The position numbers and the translations under genes are program-made. Positions 11,302-19,952 of a stretch of 34,304 nt of DNA are shown here, piece by piece. The notes below the pieces were generated by a model. That model worked only from the letters and a program-made list of their open reading frames with translations, had not been told where the DNA came from and searched no databases. Origin of the DNA: Anaerolineae bacterium (GTDB lineage: Bacteria > Chloroflexota > Anaerolineae > B4-G1 > SLSP01); the NCBI GenBank assembly GCA_026991395.1, contig JALXBP010000144.1, forward strand, positions 1-34,304, in the 5' to 3' direction. The first letter of the stretch is position 1; every line of letters begins with the position of its first letter.

Positions 11302-11973
11302 ATGGACCTCTTCGCCGCTTTTCCCGCCTTGCGCTCGCTGGAGCATTCGGCCATCACGGGGCGTGCACTGCGGCTGATCGTGCTCGCGGCGCTGCCCTAC
11401 GACGGGGAGGGGTACTACTTCGCGCTCAGCGAACCGCGGTACTGGCTCCGCCGTGCCGAGGGCACCTCGATCGGCGTCGGCGGCCTGCAGGTGCGCCCCG
11501 ACGCCCGCCCTCCCTTCCGCACGATTGCCCGCCATCTGCGCCGCGCGTGGCGCGTGAAGGTCGATCTGCCGCCGCTCCCCTGGCTCTACCTGCTCTGGCC
11601 GGAGGATGCCGAGGCCGTCGCCACCGCGACGCTTCCCGACCGCCTGGGGCTGCCCCACCTGTTGCTGCTCACACCGCCGCGTTTGGGCGGGGAGCCGCTG
11701 CCCGATGCCCTCGTGCAGGCGGCCTACTTCGTCCGCCTGCGCCGTCCTCCCGTCCCGAACCGCCCCTTGCTCTACGTGCGGCACGAGGCACTGCCGACCT
11801 TCCTCTCGGCGACCAGGCCCTGGCCGCTCGCGACGCTGCAGCAGTTGCCCTGGGCGGAGCTGCGGGGTGCGGTCTCGCTGCCGCCCGACGGTCTGCTCCG
11901 GCCCGTCCTGGTGCTGCGTGCCTTGCAGCGCCTTCATCACGCGGGGCTTTTCCCGCCGGATACCGAGTTGTGA
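11302..11973 (+). CDS. Hypothetical protein between GT-C and lipid synthesis genes
   Basis: A 223-residue protein that I do not recognise. It starts two bases after the stop of the GT-C gene, so translational coupling is likely. It is rich in Leu, Pro and Arg, has no signal peptide, no clear membrane helix and no cysteines of note. The middle alternates short hydrophobic stretches with charged loops (VDLPPLPWLYLLWPEDAEAV; LGLPHLLLLTPPRLGGEPLP). The coding bias matches its neighbours, and the frame is closed tightly by flanking genes, so the gene is probably real. Operon position suggests a role linked to envelope lipid or glycan metabolism, but nothing in the sequence shows a function. Confidence 0.75.
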   Translation: MDLFAAFPALRSLEHSAITGRALRLIVLAALPYDGEGYYFALSEPRYWLRRAEGTSIGVGGLQVRPDARPPFRTIARHLRRAWRVKVDLPPLPWLYLLWPEDAEAVATATLPDRLGLPHLLLLTPPRLGGEPLPDALVQAAYFVRLRRPPVPNRPLLYVRHEALPTFLSATRPWPLATLQQLPWAELRGAVSLPPDGLLRPVLVLRALQRLHHAGLFPPDTEL

Positions 11974-11981
11974 GGTGAACG

Positions 11982-12575
11982 ATGCTGGCGAACTACATTA
12001 CCATCTCCCGTGTGCCCTTGCTGCTGCTGGTGATCCTCTTCATCACCCTGCCTTCGGTCGGGACGCGGGTGGCTGCCGTCCCGCTCATCCTCGTGCTCAT
12101 CGCGCTCGATTCGATCGATGGATGGGTCGCCCGCTCGCGCGGGGAAAGTTCCATCCTGGGGAGCGTGCTCGATATTGCCGCCGATCGCGCGGTCGAGTAC
12201 GCGCTGTGGGTAACCTTCGCCGTGGAGGGGCTGGTGCTGCTGCTCATCCCCGTTACCGTCCTCCTGCGCGGCACCTTCGTGGATGCCTTCCGCTCCGTCG
12301 CGCCCGCGCGCGGTCTGGCCCCCTTCGACCTGCTGCACAGCAAGCTGGGGCGTTTCCTCGTCGGATCGCCGTGGCTGCGCGGCCCCTACGCGCTGGTGAA
12401 GGCGCTGGCCTTTTCGCTGCTGGCGCTGACCCACGCGCTCCGAACGATGGGTAGCCCCGCTGCGGCGGGCTGGAACGTTGCTGCTCAAATCGCCGCCTGG
12501 CTCGCCTTTGCCCTCTGTCTCGTGCGCGGTCTCCCCGTCATCGTGGAAGCGCCGCGTGTCCTGATGGAGCGCTGA
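11982..12575 (+). CDS. CDP-alcohol phosphatidyltransferase family membrane protein
   Basis: A 197-residue integral membrane enzyme. The family signature DxxDGxxAR-x8-GxxxDxxxD is complete: D43, D46, G47, A50, R51, G60, D64 and D68. These aspartates bind two metal ions and the CDP-diacylglycerol diphosphate. Several hydrophobic segments precede and follow the motif. Members make phosphatidylglycerophosphate, phosphatidylinositol phosphate or related lipids; the motif does not decide which. An acyltransferase gene follows directly. That order resembles the actinobacterial phosphatidylinositol phosphate synthase/PatA pair, so an inositol lipid is one possibility. The start at ATG 11982 is eight bases after the previous stop. 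Confidence 0.9.
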   Translation: MLANYITISRVPLLLLVILFITLPSVGTRVAAVPLILVLIALDSIDGWVARSRGESSILGSVLDIAADRAVEYALWVTFAVEGLVLLLIPVTVLLRGTFVDAFRSVAPARGLAPFDLLHSKLGRFLVGSPWLRGPYALVKALAFSLLALTHALRTMGSPAAAGWNVAAQIAAWLAFALCLVRGLPVIVEAPRVLMER

Positions 12576-12579
12576 GGCG

Positions 12580-13530
12580 ATGGGCAGCGCGCGGAGTTTC
12601 TTCACCGCCGGTTGGCCGACGCGGGCCGCCTTCTACTTGGGCAAGGTGCTGCCGACGTGGGGCGGCCACGCCGTCGCCGCAACGGTAGCCCGTCTCATCG
12701 TCGCTCTGCGGCTGGATATCACCTACTTCACCTACGACAATCAGCGCCACGTGCTGGGGCCGCAGGCGACGCCGAAGGAGATCAAACGGAACGTCTATCG
12801 CGTCTTCTTCAATTCCGGCAAGGCCTACTACGAGCTTTTCCACAACGTCGGGCGAGGGCGGACGAAGGCGGAGAAGTTTCGTCCGCCGGTGCGCCTCACG
12901 GAGGTAGGGAGGCGTTATATCCGCGAGGCGCTGGCGACGGGGCGCGGCGTCTGTTTCTTCGCGCCGCATATGTCCAACTTCGATATGGCCGGGATCGCAC
13001 TGGCTCAAGGCTTGCCCGTTCCGTTGCAGGCACTTTCCTACGCCGACCCGCCTCCTGGCTACGAGCTTTTCAACGATCTGCGGCGGAAGGCCGGGCTGCT
13101 CATCACGCCGATCGGCACCGCCTCGCTGCGGGAGGCGATAGGGCGGCTGAAGGCAGGCGGAGCGATCATCACCGGCGTGGAGCGCCCGCTGGGGGATGGG
13201 GATGCGCCGGTCGAGTTCTTCGGCGATACGGCCTACCTGCCGACCGGCTACATCCGCCTGCCGCTGCGCACCGATTCGCTGATCATCACCCTGGCCTCCG
13301 TCTTCGAGGAGGGGGAGTACCGCATCTTAGTCAATCCACCCTGGGAGCCGATCCGCACCGGCGACCGCGAGGAGGAGGAGCGGCTCAACGTCGCCCGCGT
13401 TCTGCGGGAGATGGAGGCCTTCATCCGCCTCCACCCCGACCAGTGGCTGATGTTCGAGCCGGTCTGGAAGCCGGATATCCGCCTGCGCTGGCATATGCAC
13501 CCTCGCAAGGGACGGCAGCCGACGAGGTAG
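12580..13530 (+). CDS. LpxL/PatA-like lysophospholipid acyltransferase family protein
   Basis: A 316-residue protein of the LpxL-LpxM-LPLAT superfamily. The catalytic HX4D box is present as HMSNFD (H130, D135) after a CFFAP strand. The second conserved block [27 protein letters not shown] corresponds to the substrate-pocket region, and [14 protein letters not shown] resembles the conserved HPEQW end of LpxL-type acyltransferases. It should transfer an acyl chain to a glycolipid or phospholipid on the inner face of the membrane. There is no lipid A pathway gene here, so a PatA-like acylation of a phosphoinositide or glycolipid is more likely than lipid A acylation. It starts four bases after the phosphatidyltransferase stop. 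Confidence 0.85.
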   Translation: MGSARSFFTAGWPTRAAFYLGKVLPTWGGHAVAATVARLIVALRLDITYFTYDNQRHVLGPQATPKEIKRNVYRVFFNSGKAYYELFHNVGRGRTKAEKFRPPVRLTEVGRRYIREALATGRGVCFFAPHMSNFDMAGIALAQGLPVPLQALSYADPPPGYELFNDLRRKAGLLITPIGTASLREAIGRLKAGGAIITGVERPLGDGDAPVEFFGDTAYLPTGYIRLPLRTDSLIITLASVFEEGEYRILVNPPWEPIRTGDREEEERLNVARVLREMEAFIRLHPDQWLMFEPVWKPDIRLRWHMHPRKGRQPTR

Positions 13531-13538
13531 AACCTGCG

Positions 13539-15092
13539 ATGGCGGTCATCCTCGCGCTCGACAACGGTACGCAGAGCGTGCGGGCGATGCTCTTCGACGA
13601 GCGCGGCACGCTCATCCACAAGGTGAAGGTGCCGTTGACCCCCTATCGCTCGCCCCATCCGGGCTGGGCGGAAAACGACCCCGAGTACTACTGGAACCAG
13701 CTCTGCACCGCGACGCAGCGCCTCTGGCGGGAGGGGCCGATTGCGCCGCAGGCGATCGCTGCCGTGGCGCTGACGACGCAGCGCAACACGGTCGTCGCCG
13801 TGGACGAGGCGGGACATCCCCTGCGCCCGGCCATCGTCTGGCTGGATCAGCGCCGCACGGAGGGACTGCCGCCGCTGCGCGGCCCGTGGGGCGCGCTCTT
13901 CCGTCTGCTGGGGCTTTCGGAGACGATCGCCTATTTCCAGGCGGAGGCGGAGACGAACTGGATCGCCACCCATCAGCCGGAGGTCTGGCGGCGGACGCAC
14001 AAGGTGCTCTTCCTTTCGGGTTACCTGACCTTCCGCCTGGTGGGGCGCTTCGCGGATTCGGTCGGCTCGCAGGTCGGCTACGTCCCCTTCGACTACAAGC
14101 GGCTCCGCTGGGCTTCGCGCCACGACTGGAAGTGGCAGGTGCTCCCCATCCGCCGCGAGCAGCTCCCGGAACTGGTGCCGCCGACGGCGCTCCTGGGGGA
14201 GATCACCGCCGAGGCGGCGGAGGCGACCGGCATTCCTCGCGGTACGCCGATGATCGCCGCCGCCGCGGACAAGGCCTGCGAGGTGCTCGGCTCCGGCGCA
14301 CTGGCCCCGGAGATTGCCAGCCTCAGCTACGGGACGACGGCGACGGTCAACGTAACCTCACGCCGCTACCGCGAGCCGATCCCTCTCGTGCCGCCCTACC
14401 CTTCCGCCGTGCCGGGGGCCTACAATCTGGAGGTGCAGGTCTATCGCGGCTACTGGCTGGTCAGTTGGTTCAAGCAGGAGTTCGGGGCGCAGGAGGTGGC
14501 GGAGGCGGCGCGGCGCGGCATTGCACCGGAGGCGCTCTTCGATGAGCTGGTGGCGGCGGTGCCGCCCGGCTCGCTGGGGCTGACGCTGCAACCCTACTGG
14601 TCGCCGGGCGTGCGGCTGCCCGGCCCGGAGGCGAAGGGGGCGATCATCGGCTTCGGCGATGTCCACACGCGGGCGCACTTCTACCGTGCGATCATCGAGG
14701 GGGTGGCCTACGCGCTGCGGGAGGGGCTGGAGCGCATCGAGCGGCGGACGCACATCCCGGTGCGCGAATTGCGCGTCTCCGGCGGCGGTTCGCAGAGCGA
14801 TGCGGCTCTCCAGATCACCGCCGACATCTTCGGGCTGGTGACGCGCCGTCCGCACACCTACGAGACGGCGGGGCTGGGCGCGGCGATCGATGCGGCCGTC
14901 GGCCTGGGGCTGCACCCCGACTTCGAGCATGCCGTCGCCGCAATGACGCGCATCGGCGAGAGCTTCCAGCCCGATCCGCACCGCCACGCGATCTACGATG
15001 CGCTCTACCGGCGGGTCTATCGGCAGATGTATCGCCGCCTCAAGCCGCTCTACGAGGAGATTCGGGAGATCACCGGCTATCCGCCGTCGTAG
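13539..15092 (+). CDS. FGGY-family carbohydrate kinase
   Basis: A 517-residue kinase of the FGGY family (xylulokinase, glycerol kinase and relatives). The phosphate-1 loop [19 protein letters not shown] is at the N-terminus. [17 protein letters not shown] and [11 protein letters not shown] form the hinge and second phosphate region. The C-terminal FGGY signature region includes [21 protein letters not shown], followed by the adenosine-binding segment [19 protein letters not shown]-dependent phosphorylation of a polyol or sugar is expected; the sugar cannot be named from sequence. The frame is open further upstream to 12612, but that part runs antiphase through the acyltransferase gene, so ATG 13539, eight bases after that gene's stop, is the start. 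It closes the operon. Confidence 0.88.
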   Translation: MAVILALDNGTQSVRAMLFDERGTLIHKVKVPLTPYRSPHPGWAENDPEYYWNQLCTATQRLWREGPIAPQAIAAVALTTQRNTVVAVDEAGHPLRPAIVWLDQRRTEGLPPLRGPWGALFRLLGLSETIAYFQAEAETNWIATHQPEVWRRTHKVLFLSGYLTFRLVGRFADSVGSQVGYVPFDYKRLRWASRHDWKWQVLPIRREQLPELVPPTALLGEITAEAAEATGIPRGTPMIAAAADKACEVLGSGALAPEIASLSYGTTATVNVTSRRYREPIPLVPPYPSAVPGAYNLEVQVYRGYWLVSWFKQEFGAQEVAEAARRGIAPEALFDELVAAVPPGSLGLTLQPYWSPGVRLPGPEAKGAIIGFGDVHTRAHFYRAIIEGVAYALREGLERIERRTHIPVRELRVSGGGSQSDAALQITADIFGLVTRRPHTYETAGLGAAIDAAVGLGLHPDFEHAVAAMTRIGESFQPDPHRHAIYDALYRRVYRQMYRRLKPLYEEIREITGYPPS

Positions 15093-15132
15093 CGTCCAAA
15101 GGAGCGCCCGTGCTGCCTCGGCTCTGCCTGCC

Positions 15133-15160
15133 TTGATAGTGGGTGAGGGCGGGCTATAAT
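15133..15160 (+). promoter_or_regulatory. Promoter of the SQR-like gene
   Basis: TTGATA at 15133-15138 and a perfect TATAAT at 15155-15160 are 16 bases apart. Transcription should begin near 15167, leaving a leader of about 55 bases that ends in GAGGAGG before ATG 15223. Confidence 0.85.
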
Positions 15161-15222
15161 GAGGCGGCGTCAATGATTTTTTAAGGCATTCGGCGATTAA
15201 CGTTATACGAGGAGGCGTTTCT

Positions 15223-16434
15223 ATGGCGAAGAAGATCGTAGTTGTCGGTGGCAACATCGGCGGATTGACTGTGGCGCTGGAACTCAAGCGCAAGATGAAG
15301 GATGAGGTCGAGGTAACGCTCGTCAACCCCACGCAGACCTTCACCTTCACCCCCTCGATGATCTGGGTCATCTACGGACGGCGCAAGCCCTCCCAGGCCA
15401 GCTTCAGCATGCGTCCTGCGCTGGAGAAGGCAAATGTCAAGTTCATTATGGGCAAGGCGACGAAGATCGACCCGGAGGCCAAGAAGGTCCACGTCGATAC
15501 GGGGGACATCCTGCCTTATGACTTCGTCGTGATCGCGACAGGCCCCAAGCTCTACTGGGATGCCGTTCCCGGCTTGGGCCCTGAGGGTGGCTTCACCCAT
15601 TCCGTCTGTACGCTGCCGCATACGCTGTCGGCCTACAAGGCATGGCAGGCTTTCCTCAAGGACCCCGGCCCCATCGTCGTTGGTGGCGTGCAGGGGGCGA
15701 GCTGCCTCGGTGCGGCCTACGAGGTCGTGCTCAACCTGGAGTATGCGGCCCGCAAGGCGGGGGTCCGCGACAAGGTGGATGTAACCTTCATCACCCCCGA
15801 ACCCTTCCTGAGCCACTTCGGGATCGGCGGCATCGGGAAAGGGGCGATCAAGATGGTGGAGAAGTTCTTCCAGAAGCGTGGCATCAAGTGGATCATCAAT
15901 GCCGAGGTGGAGGAGATCACACAGGAGGCCATCGTGATGAAGGATGGCCGCGTGCTTCCCCAGAAGTATACGGTGTTGATCCCACCCTTCAAGGGCGTGG
16001 ATTTCCTGCTGCAGAGTCCGGATATCGCGGATGCGAACGGCTTCATCCCCACGCGCGACGATTATCGGCACGTGAAGTACGAGGACATCTACGCCGCCGG
16101 TATCGCGGTGGCCGCCGCTCCGCCGGAGGAGACGCCCGTGCCGATGGGCGTTCCGAAGACGGGCTTCCCGACCGAGACGATGGCCCGCGTCGTCGTGGAC
16201 AATATCATCGCCGACATCAAGGGTGAGCCGCACAAGGAGTTCCCCCTGGCGAAGATGCCCGCGCCCTGCGTGCTGGATGCCGGTCGAGGCGAGATCATCA
16301 TCTTCGTGCAGCACTTCCTGCCGCCCCACGGTTTCTCCCTCGTCATCCCCGACCCCACCGGTTCGCTGGCGAAGATCATCTTCGAAAAGTACTATCAGTG
16401 GAAGATGCGCACAGGCCGAGCCTGGTTGCCGTAA
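15223..16434 (+). CDS. Sulfide:quinone oxidoreductase-like FAD flavoprotein
   Basis: A 403-residue flavoprotein of the SQR/type II NADH dehydrogenase superfamily. The FAD-binding loop is VVVGGNIGGLT. Three cysteines sit where SQR needs them: C129 (HSVC), C161 (GVQGASCLGAAYE, matching the redox-disulfide strand of SQR) and C349 (APCVLDAGRGE, matching the third SQR cysteine). The segment TPVPMGVPKTGFPTE is typical of SQR. It should oxidise sulfide or another thiol compound and reduce membrane quinone; there are no transmembrane helices, so it would be a monotopic protein on the cytoplasmic membrane. It has its own promoter and converges on a Fe-S oxidoreductase gene. The subtype (I-VI) needs a tree. 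Confidence 0.87.
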   Translation: MAKKIVVVGGNIGGLTVALELKRKMKDEVEVTLVNPTQTFTFTPSMIWVIYGRRKPSQASFSMRPALEKANVKFIMGKATKIDPEAKKVHVDTGDILPYDFVVIATGPKLYWDAVPGLGPEGGFTHSVCTLPHTLSAYKAWQAFLKDPGPIVVGGVQGASCLGAAYEVVLNLEYAARKAGVRDKVDVTFITPEPFLSHFGIGGIGKGAIKMVEKFFQKRGIKWIINAEVEEITQEAIVMKDGRVLPQKYTVLIPPFKGVDFLLQSPDIADANGFIPTRDDYRHVKYEDIYAAGIAVAAAPPEETPVPMGVPKTGFPTETMARVVVDNIIADIKGEPHKEFPLAKMPAPCVLDAGRGEIIIFVQHFLPPHGFSLVIPDPTGSLAKIIFEKYYQWKMRTGRAWLP

Positions 16435-16445
16435 CCTGGATAGAG

Positions 16446-16478
16446 CGAACGCGCCCCGACCAGGTCGGGGCGCGTTCG
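16446..16478. terminator. Long inverted repeat between convergent genes
   Basis: A perfect 16-base arm CGAACGCGCCCCGACC (16446-16461) and its complement (16463-16478) are separated by one base, so about 14 bp can pair around a small loop. It begins 11 bases after the SQR stop and ends 13 bases before the stop of the convergent gene. There is no good T tract on either strand, so it may be a weak bidirectional terminator or an RNA-end-protecting hairpin. Confidence 0.75.
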
Positions 16479-16491
16479 TGTTGGGGGCTGC

Positions 16492-19400
16492 TCAGGCGAC
16501 GCCCTGCTCCTGCTTGAGGTAGCGGATCATCGGGTCGGTAACCAGCGGGACGAGGTCGCCAAGCATATGGGGCATCAGGTTGTCGATGACGCGCGGCATC
16601 AGGTCGGGCATCTGCTCTTCCATGTAGTCGGGCATGTGGATGGCCTCCTTGACCAGTTCGTTCATCTTGTCCATCACCTTGGGCATCATCTTGGGGAGGA
16701 AGATGGGGAAGAGCACGGGGAAGAAGGGCTTCATCGCCTCCAGTGCGCCGGGGATGTGCGCCATCTTGCGCATCATCGAGCCCATCCCGTAGGGCATAGC
16801 GTCGATGAGTTCCGGCCACATCTGCTCCATGATCCTGGCGAAGCCCTCCGGTGTCATCAGGGCGATCATCCCCTCGAAGACCTGCCACTGCCGCTGGACC
16901 TCCGGATCGGGGTTCTCGAAGGTGTAGCCGAGGGCCTCGCTCGCCAGGTGCGCCAGATCGACGACCTCGATGGGGGCGTCGGTCTTGTTGCGCGTAACGC
17001 GGAACTGGAACTCGCAGCAGGGGCACAGGGAGACCAGCTTCTCGGCTCCCGTCTCCAAGGCTTCGTTGATGCGGAAGGTGCCGACCTTTTTGCCGATCTC
17101 CGGGTCGCTGATGAGGGTGATGACGCCACCGCAACAGTGGGCCTCCTCGCGGTTGAAGGCCATCTCCACGAGTTCCACGTTGGGGATGGCCTGGAGCAGC
17201 GCCCGCGGCGGTTCGTAGACGCCGGAGGCCCGCCCGATGTGGCAGGAATCGTGCCAGGTTACCTTCGTCTTCTCCGCGCCGTTTTCCGGGAAGGCGAACT
17301 GCCCCGCGGCGATCTGCTCTTCCAGCACCTCGGTGTAGTGCTTGGCTTTGATGGGATAGGGGATACCCAGCTTCTCGGCCCACTCCGGATAGACGTGCCG
17401 CCACACCATATCGCAGGCCGGACAGGAGGTCGTGACCGTCTCCGCACCGGCTTCCAGCATCGCCTCGATGTTCTTCCGCATCACCCGTTCGAAGACGTCC
17501 CACTTGCCCGCGACGAGGGCCGGAAGGGCGCAGCAGTTCTCCTTCTCGCCCAAGTAGGTGAAGTCCACACCGGCTTCGTCCAGCAGGCGGACCGTAGCCT
17601 GGGCGATGTCATTTTCGACGTAGCTGGCCGTGCAGCCCGCAAAATAAGCCACCTTGGCCTTGTGCTCCGGCCCGTGCTTCGCCTTGAGGTCGTCCGGGAA
17701 CCAGGCGCTGCGATCTTTGCGATAGGCCCCCCAGATGTTCCCGTTGTCGTCCAGGGAGGCCATCATCATCTCGAAGGGCGGTATGGTCATCCGCTTGTCC
17801 TCGTCGATCAGCTTGCCGCGCAGTTCCATCCACGACGGCTCGATCGGCAGGGCCTCGGAGCAGCGGTAGTTGCACATCTCGCAGGTGGTACAGGCCAGGA
17901 AGGTGTCAACCTGCTCCTGCGACCATTTCTCCCGCCCTTCGATGTACTCGCGCAGCCAGAACCACTTGCCGCGGGGGCTTTGGCTTTCCCAGCCGCGTCC
18001 GTAGAATTGATCGCATTCCTGCACGCAGAAGCCGCACTGCGAGCAGGCGTAGGCGTACCAGACCAGTTCTTTCGGGATGCCGCGCACCGCCTTGGGCGGG
18101 ATGCGCTCGCCCAGCTTGACCTTCACGGCGTTGCCGAAGGGGCGGATGAGCGGCTCGAAACCGGCGGCCATCTTCAGGAAGGTGGGCATCAGCCCGCCGT
18201 CGAGGACCTTGCCGGGGTTGAAGATACCGGCGGGGTCGACGCGGCGCTTGTACTCGCGCAGACGGCGAACCTTGTCCGCGCCTAACACCTTGTCCGCCAT
18301 CTTGCTGAAGTAGAGACCGGTGGCGTATGGCCGCCCGCCGAACGCCTCCGCCGTCTTGAGCACGGTGAGCGAGAGGCCGAAGATGAAGTTGTAGGCAAAG
18401 CTGCGCTGGTCGGCGGGGATGAAGCCGAGGACGATGGCTTCCGATGTGCCGTTGCGCCCCCGGCGGATGATCATCCCTTCCATCGCGATGGTCTGGCTGA
18501 TCCGCTCGCTCAGCGTGGCCAGCGTTTTGCCGAGGCCCTCGACCGGGACGACGACCTCCGCCGGAACGAGGCTGGGGCCGAGCCGCTTGATCGACATAAT
18601 CTTGAAGCGCTCGTCCCATTCGTGATGGGCCAGGTCTTCGGCCAGGAGATCGCCCCCGCTTTCCCGTGCCAGGCGGGCCAGCGTCGGCTGCACCGCTCGC
18701 CGGTCGAGCGCGCGGTAGACGACGGTAACGATGTAGCGCTCCGGCAGGAGGACGCGCTCCTCCTCCACGCCGCCGTGCTCGGCGAGCGGCGCGCGGTTCT
18801 TGAGCGAGACCATGCCGGGGTTGACGAAGCTCAGCGACCAGAGGGGAAGGTCTGCGCCGATGATGCCCTCGATGAAGCGCTGCATCGCCGTCGGCTGCTC
18901 GAAGGTGAAGCCGAGGACCTCCATCCGCTCCAGCGGCTTGACCTTGAAGGTGATCTGCGTGATGATGCCGGTGATCCCCTCCGCTTCGTAGAGCATCTCC
19001 AGCGCGTCGGCCCGCAATTCCTGCACGATGCCGTTGCCCTGCACGACGCGGGCGCTGACCACGTTGTCGATGAACCAGCCGGCCTCATACGAACCGAAGC
19101 CGCCGCCGCCCTGCGCCAGCCACCCGCCGACCGTCGAGGAGGGGTAGCTGCTCGGATAGGTGCGTAGCGTCAGCCCCTCGACGTTGATCGCCTTGTCCAC
19201 CTGCTCCCAGGTGATGCCGGGTTCCGTGGTAACCGTCATTGCCTGGGGATCGACGGCGACGACGCGGCGCATGCGGTAGAAATCCACGACGACGCCCCCC
19301 CTCACGGGGAGGACGCCGCCATAGCCCGAGGAGGCCATCCCGCGCGGGACGAGATTGACCTTCTCGCGCGCCGCCCACTGCACCAGCTTGACGATCTCCT

Positions 19401-19575
19401 CTTCGGACTGGGGCTGGACGATGGCGTCGGCCAAATGCTTGCCCAGGAGCGGCTTGACGAGACGGGGCATCTCGCCGATGTCGTGACTGTAGAGCTTCCG
19501 CTCCAGGCGGCGATCGTTGTAACGTTCTCCGAAGGTGGACTGGAGCCAATCCTTTTGGGATGGTGTCAAAGACAT
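16492..19575 (-). CDS. Fused FAD-linked oxidase / 4Fe-4S / CCG-domain oxidoreductase with Met-Pro-rich tail
   Basis: A 1027-residue single chain that joins GlcD-like and GlcF/HdrB-like parts. Residues about 45-230 are the PCMH-type FAD domain (VNLVPRGMASSGYGG, TTEPGITWEQV, VGGWLAQGGGGFGSYEAG) and a FAD-oxidase C domain follows (RRVDPAGIFNPGK). Two 4Fe-4S motifs are CSQCGFCVQEC (C511-C521) and CTTCEMCNYRC (C562-C572). Two CCG (heterodisulfide reductase B-like) domains follow: AGCT at C648 with NCC and SCPAC, then DSCH, HCCGG and LCPCC (C851). The last 120-145 residues are Met- and Pro-rich and match nothing I know. Likely oxidises a 2-hydroxyacid or similar donor and passes electrons through Fe-S centres to quinone or a disulfide. 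ATG 19575 is chosen: GGAGG lies just upstream. Open sequence beyond it belongs to arsR. Confidence 0.88.
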   Translation of the reverse strand: MSLTPSQKDWLQSTFGERYNDRRLERKLYSHDIGEMPRLVKPLLGKHLADAIVQPQSEEEIVKLVQWAAREKVNLVPRGMASSGYGGVLPVRGGVVVDFYRMRRVVAVDPQAMTVTTEPGITWEQVDKAINVEGLTLRTYPSSYPSSTVGGWLAQGGGGFGSYEAGWFIDNVVSARVVQGNGIVQELRADALEMLYEAEGITGIITQITFKVKPLERMEVLGFTFEQPTAMQRFIEGIIGADLPLWSLSFVNPGMVSLKNRAPLAEHGGVEEERVLLPERYIVTVVYRALDRRAVQPTLARLARESGGDLLAEDLAHHEWDERFKIMSIKRLGPSLVPAEVVVPVEGLGKTLATLSERISQTIAMEGMIIRRGRNGTSEAIVLGFIPADQRSFAYNFIFGLSLTVLKTAEAFGGRPYATGLYFSKMADKVLGADKVRRLREYKRRVDPAGIFNPGKVLDGGLMPTFLKMAAGFEPLIRPFGNAVKVKLGERIPPKAVRGIPKELVWYAYACSQCGFCVQECDQFYGRGWESQSPRGKWFWLREYIEGREKWSQEQVDTFLACTTCEMCNYRCSEALPIEPSWMELRGKLIDEDKRMTIPPFEMMMASLDDNGNIWGAYRKDRSAWFPDDLKAKHGPEHKAKVAYFAGCTASYVENDIAQATVRLLDEAGVDFTYLGEKENCCALPALVAGKWDVFERVMRKNIEAMLEAGAETVTTSCPACDMVWRHVYPEWAEKLGIPYPIKAKHYTEVLEEQIAAGQFAFPENGAEKTKVTWHDSCHIGRASGVYEPPRALLQAIPNVELVEMAFNREEAHCCGGVITLISDPEIGKKVGTFRINEALETGAEKLVSLCPCCEFQFRVTRNKTDAPIEVVDLAHLASEALGYTFENPDPEVQRQWQVFEGMIALMTPEGFARIMEQMWPELIDAMPYGMGSMMRKMAHIPGALEAMKPFFPVLFPIFLPKMMPKVMDKMNELVKEAIHMPDYMEEQMPDLMPRVIDNLMPHMLGDLVPLVTDPMIRYLKQEQGVA

Positions 19576-19589
19576 AAGAGCCTCCTCTG

Positions 19590-19925
19590 CTAAGTAGATT
19601 GAGCCTGCAAGATCACAGCGTTGCGGTGCGCGAGTTCGGCGATGAAACCGCGCAGAATCTCCAAAGCATCGATCAAGCTGGGGTCGCTGAGTGAATACGA
19701 GGTGCTTTGCCCGTGGCGCTCCCGCGTAACCAGGCCGCGTTCCCGCAAAATGCGCAGATGATGGGAGACGGTCGGCTGGGGGACACCCAGCGCCTCCGTC
19801 AGTTGGGAGACCGTGAGAGGTCGCTCCGCCAGCAGGTAGAGGATGAGCAGCCGTTTGGGGTCGCTGAACCCTCTGCAGATGTAGTGATGGAACAGCTCCG
19901 CTTCCTGCACCGTAAACGGCTTCAT
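19590..19925 (-). CDS. ArsR-family winged-helix transcriptional regulator
   Basis: A 111-residue protein with the ArsR/SmtB fold: FSDPKRLLILYLLAERPLTV leads into the recognition helix (ALGVPQPTVSHHLRILRERG) and the wing (LVTRERHGQSTSYSLSD). ATG 19925 is preferred because GGGAG sits eight bases upstream; an upstream ATG at 19964 would lie inside the operator palindrome and encode an atypical leader. There is a single cysteine (YICRGFSD) and no CxC or histidine cluster, so the two-cysteine switch of SqrR/BigR sulfide sensors is missing. The gene ends 14 bases before the Fe-S oxidoreductase start and is clearly in one operon with it. It probably represses this operon; the inducer is unknown. Confidence 0.9.
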   Translation of the reverse strand: MKPFTVQEAELFHHYICRGFSDPKRLLILYLLAERPLTVSQLTEALGVPQPTVSHHLRILRERGLVTRERHGQSTSYSLSDPSLIDALEILRGFIAELAHRNAVILQAQST

Positions 19926-19952
19926 CGGTGATGCTCCCGTGCGATGATATGG

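Noticed and set aside
12612-13538. Upstream extension of the FGGY kinase frame
   Set aside because: It overlaps the acyltransferase gene in another frame. The kinase family begins at the phosphate loop right after ATG 13539.
15110-15136. Nine-codon GTG micro-ORF with AAAGGAG upstream, before the SQR promoter
   Set aside because: It overlaps the -35 box, lies upstream of the predicted transcription start, and has no attenuator structure nearby. Probably chance.
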